Positions 25,702 to 32,914 of a stretch of DNA of 64,000 nucleotides are shown here, piece by piece. The stretch covers positions 124,001 through 188,000 of the forward strand of contig CAWKDV010000003.1 of assembly GCA_963848495.1 (NCBI GenBank), given 5' to 3'. Source of the stretch: JAICJR01 sp963848495. GTDB lineage: Bacteria > Actinomycetota > Thermoleophilia > Solirubrobacterales > Thermoleophilaceae. Position 1 is the first letter of the stretch. Each line of letters opens with the position of its first letter. The position numbers were made by a program, and so were the translations under genes. The notes below the pieces were generated by a model. The model did not search any database. It saw only the letters and a program-made list of their open reading frames with translations, and had not been told where the DNA came from.

Positions 25702-27126
25702 ATGGCGCTCACGATCCCAGAGCTGTTCGCCGGCGCCGTGGCCGAGGTGCCCGACAGGACCTGGCTGCTGTACGAGGACGAGAGCTGGACCTATGCAGAG
25801 GCCAACGCGCAGATCGACCGGGCGGCGGCGGCGCTGGCCGAGCGCGGCATCGGCACCGGCGACCTCGTCCTGGCGAGCGCGCCCAACCACCCGCACTTCG
25901 TGTTCGCCTGGCTGGCGACCGTGAGCCTGGGAGCGATCTGGGTGCCGTGCGACCCGCGCTACAGCGAGACCGAGCTGAACGGATTGAAGCGGCAGGTGGA
26001 GCCCAAGCTTGTGCTCTCTGACGAGAACGTTGGCGAGTTGTTCGAGGATCGCGGATCGCGGATCGCGGATCGCGGAGTTGCTCCAGATGCGCCGGCTGTT
26101 CTGCTGCCGACCTCCGGCACCACCGGTCGTTCCAAGCTTGTTACGCAAACCCACCGCGCCTATGCGATGGGCGCCGAGGGCTTCCCCTGGTGGCTCGAGC
26201 TCGGCCCGGACGACCGGCTGATGACCTCGCTGCCGCTGTTCCACGTGAACGCGCCCACCTACTCGGTGCTCGGCTCGGTGGCGGCGCGCGCCGGCGTCGT
26301 GCTCCTCCCCCGCTTCTCGGCCAGCGGCTTCATCGACGCCGCCCGCCGCTACGGCGCCACCGAGTTCAATGCGATCGGCGCGATGCTCGAAATCCTGATG
26401 CGCCAGCCCGAGCGGCCTGACGACGCCGACAACCCGCTGCGGCTCTGTTACACGGGGCCGTCGCCCACCGAGGAGCGCCAGCTCGAGATGGAGGCGCGCT
26501 TCGGGATCCGGATCGTGTGCGGCTACGCGATGTCGGAGACACCGTACGGGCTCGTGTGGAGGCAGGGCACGCGCCCCTATGGCACGCTCGGCTGGCCGCG
26601 CCAGCACCCCACGCTCGGCGAGGTGAACGAGGCGCGCGTGGTCGACGGCGAGCTCCAGCTCCGCAACCCCGCGGTGATGAAGGGCTACTGGGGTATGCCC
26701 GAGGAGACCAGCGAGGTGCTGCTGCCGGACGGCTGGCTGCGCACGGGCGATCTCGTGGAGCCGAACCCGGACGGCACCTACACCTTCATCGGCCGCCAGA
26801 AGGAGGTGATCCGCCGCCGCGGCGAGAACGTCTCGCCGGTGGAGATCGAGGAGGCGCTCGCCACCCACCCCGACGTGTTCGAGGCGGCGGTGATCGGCGT
26901 ACCCTCGGAGCTGACCGAGGAGGAGATCAAGGGCTTTCTCGTTACGCGCGACTCGGCCGACCTCGGCGCCATCCGCGAACACGCCGCGGAGCGGCTCACG
27001 CGCTTCAAGGTGCCCCGCTACCTGGAGGCCGTCAACGAGCTGCCGCACACGCCCACCGGCCGCATCGCCAAGCACCGGCTGCCGAAGGACCGCAATGATG
27101 CGGAGATGGACTTCGAGGCCGCATGA
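25702..27126 (+). CDS. AMP-dependent acyl-CoA synthetase/ligase
   Basis: A 474-residue adenylate-forming enzyme that activates a carboxylic acid as acyl-CoA. Motifs in order: ATP loop LLPTSGTTGRSKLV, YAMSETPYGL, RTGDLVEPNPDG, the hinge region GRQKEVIRRRGENVSP and the C-terminal catalytic Lys in PTGRIAKHRLP. It is shorter than most family members. Residues about 116-125 are encoded by four copies of the heptamer GATCGCG, placed in the variable loop just before the ATP loop with the frame intact. Adjacent starts and stops overlap, so it belongs to the surrounding operon. Confidence 0.9.
   Translation: MALTIPELFAGAVAEVPDRTWLLYEDESWTYAEANAQIDRAAAALAERGIGTGDLVLASAPNHPHFVFAWLATVSLGAIWVPCDPRYSETELNGLKRQVEPKLVLSDENVGELFEDRGSRIADRGVAPDAPAVLLPTSGTTGRSKLVTQTHRAYAMGAEGFPWWLELGPDDRLMTSLPLFHVNAPTYSVLGSVAARAGVVLLPRFSASGFIDAARRYGATEFNAIGAMLEILMRQPERPDDADNPLRLCYTGPSPTEERQLEMEARFGIRIVCGYAMSETPYGLVWRQGTRPYGTLGWPRQHPTLGEVNEARVVDGELQLRNPAVMKGYWGMPEETSEVLLPDGWLRTGDLVEPNPDGTYTFIGRQKEVIRRRGENVSPVEIEEALATHPDVFEAAVIGVPSELTEEEIKGFLVTRDSADLGAIREHAAERLTRFKVPRYLEAVNELPHTPTGRIAKHRLPKDRNDAEMDFEAA
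26047..26074 (+). repeat. In-frame heptamer tandem repeat (4 x GATCGCG)
   Basis: Four exact GATCGCG units inside the acyl-CoA synthetase gene, read as DRGSRIADRG. Unlike the intergenic arrays, this unit has no stop triplet on either strand. It appears to be the same class of 7-base, GATC-cored repeat. Confidence 0.85.
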
Positions 27127-27878
27127 GCGACGACTGGCTCCGCACCGGCATCGGCACCTCGGACGCCGACTCGATCACGCTCATGGGGCGCGACCTGGCG
27201 AGCGAGCTGATGGGCCAGGTCACGCTCACCGAGCTCACCTTCCTGCTCGTGCAGAAGCGGCTGCCGAGCAAGGAGGAGAGCCGCCTGCTCGACGCCGTGC
27301 TGGTCTCGCTCGCCGACCACGGCCTGACGCCGATCGCGCTGGCCGCCCGGCTCACCCACACCGGCGCGCCTGAGTCGTTCCAGGGCGCGCTGGCGGCTGG
27401 GCTGCTCGGCGCCGGCAGCGTGTTCCTGGGCGTGGTGGAGGACACCGCCCGCTTCCTCGACGAGCTGCCCGACGACGCCGACGCGATCAGGCTTGCGGTG
27501 GCGGAGCTCGTCCAGGCCGGCCGGCGCGTCCCCGGCCTCGGCCACCCGGTCCACAAGGCCGAGGATCCGCGCACCCCTCGCATCTACGAGATCGCCGAGG
27601 AGACCGGCCAACTCGGCCCGCACCTGAGCAAACTGCGCGTGGTGGCGGAGTCCTATGCCGCCGAGAGCGGTCGCCGCCTGCCGATCAACGGCGCGGGCGT
27701 GGCCGGCGCGGCGCTGGCGGACCTCGGCTTCCCGGCGGACATGCTGCGCGGCCTGGCGCTGCTGGCGCGCACTGCGGGCCTGCTCGGCCACCTCGCCGAG
27801 GAGCGCGAGCGCCCGCTCGGCATGGAGCTCTACCGCGAGATCGACGAGCGGGCGCAGTACGACCCGCCGCCGCGCTGA
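27123..27878 (+). CDS. Citryl-CoA-lyase-like protein (short citrate synthase fold)
   Basis: A 251-residue protein resembling the C-terminal two-thirds of citrate synthase. The CoA-binding/active-site segment reads VPGLGHPVHK, where the His matches the second catalytic His of citrate synthase. PINGAGVAGAALADLGFP near residue 200 is the third conserved block. ARLTHTGAP near residue 80 may carry the first His. Full citrate synthases are about 370-430 residues, so this belongs with the short citryl-CoA lyase/citrate-synthase-like group. Its ATG overlaps the ligase stop. With the ligase and oxidoreductases it suggests catabolism through a CoA-thioester and a retro-aldol step. Confidence 0.8.
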   Translation: MSDDWLRTGIGTSDADSITLMGRDLASELMGQVTLTELTFLLVQKRLPSKEESRLLDAVLVSLADHGLTPIALAARLTHTGAPESFQGALAAGLLGAGSVFLGVVEDTARFLDELPDDADAIRLAVAELVQAGRRVPGLGHPVHKAEDPRTPRIYEIAEETGQLGPHLSKLRVVAESYAAESGRRLPINGAGVAGAALADLGFPADMLRGLALLARTAGLLGHLAEERERPLGMELYREIDERAQYDPPPR

Positions 27879-27962
27879 CCGGGGTTCTCAGGCAACTCCT
27901 GCATTCGTTTCACGTCTCCCTTACGGCGGGGTCGTTAGCTGCGTCGGGCAGTGGATCCGACG

Positions 27963-27973
27963 AAAGGAGGTGA
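27963..27973 (+). promoter_or_regulatory. Full-length Shine-Dalgarno sequence
   Basis: AAAGGAGGTGA is complementary to the whole 3' end of 16S rRNA and lies 5 bases before the GTG of the small secreted protein. This fixes that start and predicts very strong translation. Confidence 0.85.
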
Positions 27974-27978
27974 CCACC

Positions 27979-28227
27979 GTGCAATCACGCCTACGGACGG
28001 GCCTCGTGGCCATGACGGTGGCTGCTGCTCTCGGCGGCGGCACGGTGGCGTACGCGGCGAGCTCCAGCTCGTCGACGACCACGACCACCCCGTCGACTAC
28101 GACCGCCCCGAACAGCGGCACGACGAACCCGGGCCAGCTGGAAGGCCAAGGCCAGGGCCAGACGCAGGCTCCGAGCCAGGGGCAGGCTCCGGGTCAGGGG
28201 CACTCCGGCAACTGTCCGGGCATGTAG
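27979..28227 (+). CDS. Small secreted Ser/Thr- and Gln/Gly-rich protein
   Basis: Not a known family. 82 residues: signal peptide (LRTGLVAMTVAAALGGGTVAYA), likely cleaved after AYA. The mature part is a Ser/Thr-rich tract, then a Gln/Gly/Pro stretch with repeated GQ pairs (GQGQGQTQAPSQGQ), ending SGNCPGM with a single Cys and a nearby His. Such tails are disordered and may bind metal or associate with the wall. The ribosome site is ideal, so high expression is likely. The lipoprotein propeller gene starts 8 bases downstream. Confidence 0.75.
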   Translation: MQSRLRTGLVAMTVAAALGGGTVAYAASSSSSTTTTTPSTTTAPNSGTTNPGQLEGQGQGQTQAPSQGQAPGQGHSGNCPGM

Positions 28228-28235
28228 GACGAGCG

Positions 28236-29258
28236 ATGCGGCTCCCGGCACGCGCCGGGGGCCGCGTCGCGCTCTTCGCGGCCCTGATCGCCCTGGCCGC
28301 CTGCGGCTCCCAGACCAAGCCGGCCCGGCGCGGCGCCCTCGTGCCGATCGGCGCCGGCCTGAGCGGCCCCGCCGGCCTCCGGGCGAGCGTCTACGCGACC
28401 GGGCTGCGCAACCTGTCCGCCCTGGCGCTCGACTCCCGCGGGCGTCTCTGGGCCACTACCTCGGCGGCCGACGACCACTCGCACGACGGCGTCTGGCTCA
28501 TCGGCGCGGCGGGCGGCCGCCCGCTCCAGGTGATCTCCGGCCTCAAGGGCCCGCTCGGCCTGGCCTGGTACCGCGACACGCTCTACGTGGCCTCGATCGG
28601 CCGCGTCGACGCCTTCAGCGACCTCCACGGCACCCGCTTCGCCCACCGACGCACGGTCCTGCGCGAGCCGGCCGGCCACGGCTGGAACGACAACCTCGTC
28701 GTCTCGCCCGGCGGTCGCCTCGTGATGAGCATCTCGGCGAACTGCGACCACTGCACCCCGCGCTCGCCGTGGTCGGGGGCGATCGTCTCGTTCAGGCCCG
28801 ACGGCAGCGACGTCCGCTTCTACGCGCGCCGGCTGCGGGCCGGCTACGGGCTCGCCTACCAGCCCGGCACGAGCCGGCTGCTCGTGACGATGAACCAGCG
28901 CAACGACCTCGGCGCCCGCACCCCCGGCGACTGGCTGGCCGAGGTGCGGGAGGGCGAGAGCTGGGGCTTCCCGGCCTGCTACGGCCAGGGCGGCTCAGCC
29001 TGTACGGGAGTTCCGAAGCCGATCGCCGTGCTCGACAAGCACGCCGCCGCCGGAGGGCTGACGGTGATGGGCGGCGACGCGCTGGTGTCCGAGTGGCAGC
29101 TCGGCGTGGTCAAGCGCGTCAGCCTCGCCAGCGGGCGCGTCGAGACCTACCTGAGCGGCCTGAAGAACCCGCTGGCGCTCGCCACCACGCGGAACGGCGC
29201 GCTCTTCGTGGGCGATTGGGGAAGTGGGCGCGTCTACACCGTCACCGATGCGAGGTAG
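28236..29258 (+). CDS. Lipoprotein with six-bladed (sugar-dehydrogenase-like) propeller
   Basis: A 340-residue protein. A short signal peptide ends in the lipobox LAAC, so it is probably lipid-anchored outside the membrane. The body has propeller-like repeats (LDSRGRLWATTS, GLAWYRDTLYVAS, VVSPGGRLVMSI, TRNGALFVGDWGSGRVY) and the GxxNPLALA segment typical of PQQ-dependent sugar/sorbosone dehydrogenase-like propellers. I cannot confirm PQQ-binding residues. It includes a CDHC pair. Closely follows the small secreted protein, so the two may act together at the cell surface. Confidence 0.75.
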   Translation: MRLPARAGGRVALFAALIALAACGSQTKPARRGALVPIGAGLSGPAGLRASVYATGLRNLSALALDSRGRLWATTSAADDHSHDGVWLIGAAGGRPLQVISGLKGPLGLAWYRDTLYVASIGRVDAFSDLHGTRFAHRRTVLREPAGHGWNDNLVVSPGGRLVMSISANCDHCTPRSPWSGAIVSFRPDGSDVRFYARRLRAGYGLAYQPGTSRLLVTMNQRNDLGARTPGDWLAEVREGESWGFPACYGQGGSACTGVPKPIAVLDKHAAAGGLTVMGGDALVSEWQLGVVKRVSLASGRVETYLSGLKNPLALATTRNGALFVGDWGSGRVYTVTDAR

Positions 29259-30351
29259 GCCCGGGGAACGCGGCCGTACTGGTGCTTCAATTGATCGCCT
29301 GGCTACCGATGCGAAGGGTCAGCGGGTCGCTCGGCGCACAGCCGATGAGATGCGTGCCTTCTCGGCGCTGATCGAGCACGCCGGGGACTTCATAGGCATC
29401 GCGGACCTGGACGGCCGCCTGCGCTACGTGAATCCCGCCGGGCTCCAGATGATGGGCGCGAACGGCGTGGAGGAACTCGGCCAAGTGGCCCTCGGGGCGG
29501 CAAGCGGCGACGAATGGCGTGCCGAGACCCAGGTGCGCAACCTGGCCAGCGGCGAGATCATGGACGTGGAGCTCAACGCATTCCTGATCCACGATCCCGA
29601 GAGCGGAGAGCCGGAGTCGATCGGCGTGATCCAGCGCGACATCAGCGAGCGCAACCGCGCCTGGCGGCAGCTCGAGCGCAGCAACGAGGAGCGGCGGCGG
29701 CTCCTGGCGGGCATCGTCAGCGCCCAGGAGTTGGAGCGCGAGCGCATCGCCTCCGACGTGCACGACGACTCGATCCAGGTCATGACCGGCGCTGCCATCC
29801 GCCTCCAGATGCTCGCCCAGGAGATCGAGGACGCGGGCCAGCGGGACCAGCTCGACAAGCTCGACCAGTCGGTGCGCGCGAGCATCGTCAGCCTGCGCCA
29901 CCTGATCTTCGAGCTGCGCCCGCCCGCGCTCGATGCGCACGGCGTCGGCCCCGCGATCGACAGCTACCTGTCACACACCCTGGCCTCGGAGAAGATCGAC
30001 TACAGGCTGCGCGACGACATCTCCGACGAGCCGCCGTCGGGCGTGCGCACGGTGATGTACCGCGTGACGCAGGAGGCGATCTCCAACGCCCGCCGGCACG
30101 GGAGCCCGTCGCGGATCGAGGTCAGCCTGTGGAGCGGCGACGGCGGCTGGAACGTGCGCGTCGAGGACGACGGTACGGGCTTCGACGCCGCCGGCGCCAT
30201 CGATCGGCCCGGCCATCTGGGCCTGATCGGGATGCGCGAGCGGGTGGAGACCACGGGCGGGCGGATCGCCATCGCGAGCGAGCCGGGCAGCGGCACGGTC
30301 GTGGAGTTCTGGGTGCCCGACGAGCACTGGCACCACGCCGGCACTCCCTAA
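29248..30351 (+). CDS. PAS-domain sensor histidine kinase (NarL-type, orphan)
   Basis: About 367 residues. A PAS domain (FSALIEHAGDFIGIADLDGRL) is followed by a short coiled coil and a HisKA_3 dimerisation region with the phospho-accepting His in ASDVHDDSIQ. The C-terminal ATPase domain has VTQEAISNARRH, EDDGTGFD and GLIGMRERVE. It has no transmembrane helix, so it senses inside the cell. It belongs to the family that partners LuxR-type regulators, but no regulator gene is adjacent. Start uncertain: the ATG at 29248 overlaps the previous gene, the ATG at 29350 lies just before the PAS domain. Confidence 0.82.
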   Translation: MRGRPGERGRTGASIDRLATDAKGQRVARRTADEMRAFSALIEHAGDFIGIADLDGRLRYVNPAGLQMMGANGVEELGQVALGAASGDEWRAETQVRNLASGEIMDVELNAFLIHDPESGEPESIGVIQRDISERNRAWRQLERSNEERRRLLAGIVSAQELERERIASDVHDDSIQVMTGAAIRLQMLAQEIEDAGQRDQLDKLDQSVRASIVSLRHLIFELRPPALDAHGVGPAIDSYLSHTLASEKIDYRLRDDISDEPPSGVRTVMYRVTQEAISNARRHGSPSRIEVSLWSGDGGWNVRVEDDGTGFDAAGAIDRPGHLGLIGMRERVETTGGRIAIASEPGSGTVVEFWVPDEHWHHAGTP

Positions 30352-30361
30352 GATCGCCGCC

Positions 30362-31180
30362 GTGAGCCGCTGGCGGGTGATCGGGGTGACGGCGTTGGCT
30401 GGGCTTCAGGCGGCTGCCGGGGCCGCCGCGGCGACGGCGCCCGCACCGCCGCCCAACTCCTGCCTCGACCACTCGCGCCATCTGCGCTGCCCGGACCTCG
30501 TGATGTCGGCGCCGTCCGACCTGATCCTTGACCGCACCACTCACCGCGGCCACCTGCTGCTGCGGGCGCGCAGCTCGATCAACAACCACGGCAGCGGGCC
30601 GCTCGAGCTGCACGGCCGACGCAAGGGCTATCGCTCGATGGTCGTCGCACAGGCGATCTACCACGTCCACGGCGGCCGCTCGCTCTTCCACGCCGGCGCG
30701 CGCCTCGGCTTCAAGTTCGTGCCGGGAAATCGCTACGGCATTGGCAACCTCGGCGCGGCGAGCTACTGGAAGTTCCGCGACGCCGCCCGCTTCGGGCTCT
30801 GGCGGGTGGACCGCCACAACCACCTGCTGGCCTTCGTCAAGGCCGGGCCCAAGCTCTTCTACTGCTTCCGCGACCTCGACCACACGCGGCCGGGGCGGCA
30901 CTCGCCTCCGGGCGCGGTCTTCCCCGCCTGCAGCCAGAACCCGGGCGCCACGCACATCGTGCTCGGCACATCAGTGGGGTGGTCGGACGTCTACCCCACC
31001 GGCTATCCGCAGCAGTGGGTGGACGTCACCGGCCTGCGCGGCCGCTTCGCGGTGGTGCAGGTGGCGGACCCCTACAACCGCATCTTCGAGTCGCACGAGG
31101 GCAACAACGCCTCGGCGACGTTCATCAGCCTCCCTTCGGGGAAGGTGCTGGGGCACCGCGTGGCGTTCTCACTGCCGTAG
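30362..31180 (+). CDS. Secreted lysyl-oxidase-like protein
   Basis: A 272-residue exported protein with a signal peptide (GVTALAGLQAAAGAAAA). The body resembles the lysyl oxidase catalytic domain: CPDLVMSAPSDL at the front, a His-containing IYHVHGGRSLFH segment in the place of the copper-binding His cluster, and SVGWSDVYPTGYPQQWVDVT. It continues with VADPYNRIFESHEGNNAS, close to the animal LOX pattern of a conserved Tyr, W-I/V-D-x-T and E-x-x-x-N-N. Bacterial members are known but little studied. The full HxHxH copper motif is only partly visible, so activity is uncertain. It overlaps the opposing gene tail-to-tail by 12 bases. Confidence 0.7.
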   Translation: MSRWRVIGVTALAGLQAAAGAAAATAPAPPPNSCLDHSRHLRCPDLVMSAPSDLILDRTTHRGHLLLRARSSINNHGSGPLELHGRRKGYRSMVVAQAIYHVHGGRSLFHAGARLGFKFVPGNRYGIGNLGAASYWKFRDAARFGLWRVDRHNHLLAFVKAGPKLFYCFRDLDHTRPGRHSPPGAVFPACSQNPGATHIVLGTSVGWSDVYPTGYPQQWVDVTGLRGRFAVVQVADPYNRIFESHEGNNASATFISLPSGKVLGHRVAFSLP

Positions 31181-32086
31181 CACCACCTTGCCCGTGATCC
31201 TCCGCTCGCGCAGAGCGGCCAGCGCCTCGCGCAGGTCCCCCACCTCGTAGGTCTCGCGCCTCACCTCCAGGCGCCCGTCATCCACCATGCGCGCCAGCGC
31301 GCCGAGGTCTTGGCCGAAGGTCTCCTCCCCGGTCGCGTAAACGTAGAACCCGATCAGCCTGCCGAGCGGCGCCCCGCTGAAGTCGTTGAACATCAGAGGC
31401 GTGGGCTCGCGGCCGCCGGCCAGGCCGTAGGCCACCACGGCGCCGCCGGGCGCGAGCCGGTGGATAGCGTCGCGCAGCAAGCCGCCGCCGACGCCGTCCA
31501 CCACCAGGTGGAAGCGGTCGATCTCGCCGCCCAGCTCGGTCACGACCGCGTGCGCGCCGAGCGCCCGGGCCAGCTCCACGCGCGCCGGCCCGCTGACCAG
31601 CGCGGTGACGTCGGCGCCCGCCGCGCGTGCAAGCTGCACCGCGAACTCCCCCACGCCGCCTGTCGCGCCGGTGATCAGCACGCGCCTGCCGAGCAGCGCG
31701 CCGCCGCAGCGCAGCGCGCGCAGAGCGGTGAGGCCCGCCACGGGCAGCGCCGCGGCATCCTCGAAGCTCACCCCGGCGGGCAGCTCGGCGAGGCGGTGGC
31801 TCGGCACGGCCACGAGCTCGGACCAGGCGCCCCCGTCCGCCAGGCCCACGACGCGCGCGCCGGCGGGCGGGCCGCTGCCGTCGGCCGCCTGGGCCTCCAC
31901 CACGCCGGCGTGATCCTGGCCCGGCAGCCAGCCCTCGGTGCGTTCCGGGAGCAGCCTCAGCTCGCCGCGGTTCACCGCCATGGCGCGCACGCGCACGAGC
32001 GCGTCGTGGTCGCCCGGCTGCGGATCCGGCAGCTCGCGGCGGTCGAGACCGCCCGGCGCCTGCGCATCCGTGACGTAGCCGAGCAC
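31169..32086 (-). CDS. Zinc-less MDR / NADPH:quinone-reductase-like oxidoreductase
   Basis: A 305-residue medium-chain reductase without zinc-binding cysteines. VRVRAMAVNRGELRLL is the GroES-like start, AALPVAGLTALRAL precedes the coenzyme domain and ITGATGGVGEFAVQLARAAG is the nucleotide-binding turn. Same family as the gene at 23867 but clearly diverged. GTG start chosen because the frame upstream runs through the divergent NlpC/P60-like gene. Function beyond NADPH-dependent reduction is not inferable. Confidence 0.85.
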   Translation of the reverse strand: MLGYVTDAQAPGGLDRRELPDPQPGDHDALVRVRAMAVNRGELRLLPERTEGWLPGQDHAGVVEAQAADGSGPPAGARVVGLADGGAWSELVAVPSHRLAELPAGVSFEDAAALPVAGLTALRALRCGGALLGRRVLITGATGGVGEFAVQLARAAGADVTALVSGPARVELARALGAHAVVTELGGEIDRFHLVVDGVGGGLLRDAIHRLAPGGAVVAYGLAGGREPTPLMFNDFSGAPLGRLIGFYVYATGEETFGQDLGALARMVDDGRLEVRRETYEVGDLREALAALRERRITGKVVLRQ

Positions 32087-32152
32087 GCCGGGAGTGTTGC
32101 ACCAGATCTTGCAGCGGTAAGAGCTGCACCCGGGTTGGGCGAAGAACACCGT

Positions 32153-32770
32153 GTGCAATCCCTCCTGCGCACACTGCTGGCCGCTGCCGTGCTCGCGGCC
32201 TTCCCCTCCGCCGCGCTGGCCTCGAACGGCGGCGCGACCCCGCCCGAGGGCGACGGCATGACGCCCGTCAGCGGCGGTGTGACCCCTGGCTCGCTGCCGC
32301 TTCCGGCGCCACCGTCCCCCACGCCTGCACCCACGCCCTCGCCCACGCCGGGTCCGATGGCCACCGGCAGCGTCGCGCTGTTCGGCGCGATCGCCCGTGC
32401 GCCCGAGGGGGCGCCGCCCGTGATCGCGGCCGCCGTGGCCGCCGCCAACCGCCTGCGCCACAAGCCCTACCGCTTCGGCGGCGGGCACAGGAGCTTCAGC
32501 GACTCGGCCTACGACTGCTCCGGCGCGGTCAGCTACGTACTGCACGGCGCCGGCCTGCTCGAGTCGCCGCTCGACTCGACCGGCTTCAAGCACTGGGGCC
32601 AGGCCGGCAAGGGCGCGTGGATCACGATCTACGCGAACAAGAGCCACGCCTTCATGGTCATCGGCGGCATGCGCTTCGACACGAGCGGCCCCGGCCCCCC
32701 GGGCCCGCGCTGGCGCGCGCTGCCCCGCTCGCTCCACGGCTTCGTGGTGCGCCACCCCGCCGGCCTGTAG
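32153..32770 (+). CDS. Secreted NlpC/P60-like peptidase
   Basis: A 205-residue exported protein. It has a signal peptide (LRTLLAAAVLAAFPSAALA), a Pro/Thr/Ser-rich linker of about 45 residues, then an NlpC/P60-like domain. The Cys nucleophile is in YDCSGAVSYVL and the catalytic His in SHAFMVIGG; the third polar residue is not clear. Members cut peptide cross-links in the cell wall. GTG start at the beginning of the signal peptide. The 66-base divergent gap to the MDR gene contains a short TGCAGC/GCTGCA inverted repeat and no clear ribosome site. Confidence 0.8.
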   Translation: MQSLLRTLLAAAVLAAFPSAALASNGGATPPEGDGMTPVSGGVTPGSLPLPAPPSPTPAPTPSPTPGPMATGSVALFGAIARAPEGAPPVIAAAVAAANRLRHKPYRFGGGHRSFSDSAYDCSGAVSYVLHGAGLLESPLDSTGFKHWGQAGKGAWITIYANKSHAFMVIGGMRFDTSGPGPPGPRWRALPRSLHGFVVRHPAGL

Positions 32771-32914
32771 GGCCCGGTCGCGACCGGACGCCGGCCTGGA
32801 TTTCCACCGCTATGCGGTGACTAGGCAGGACGGCGCGTATGAGACCGGCTTCGGGCCGCCCTTATTGCCCAAACGAGGGAGGGCGAGGGAGTCGGCGCGG
32901 TGCCCGTCGCCGGG

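Noticed and set aside
32086..32153. c-di-AMP (ydaO-type) riboswitch before the NlpC/P60-like gene, as often seen in actinobacteria
   Set aside because: The gap is only 66 bases and shows just one 6-bp stem; too short for that riboswitch.
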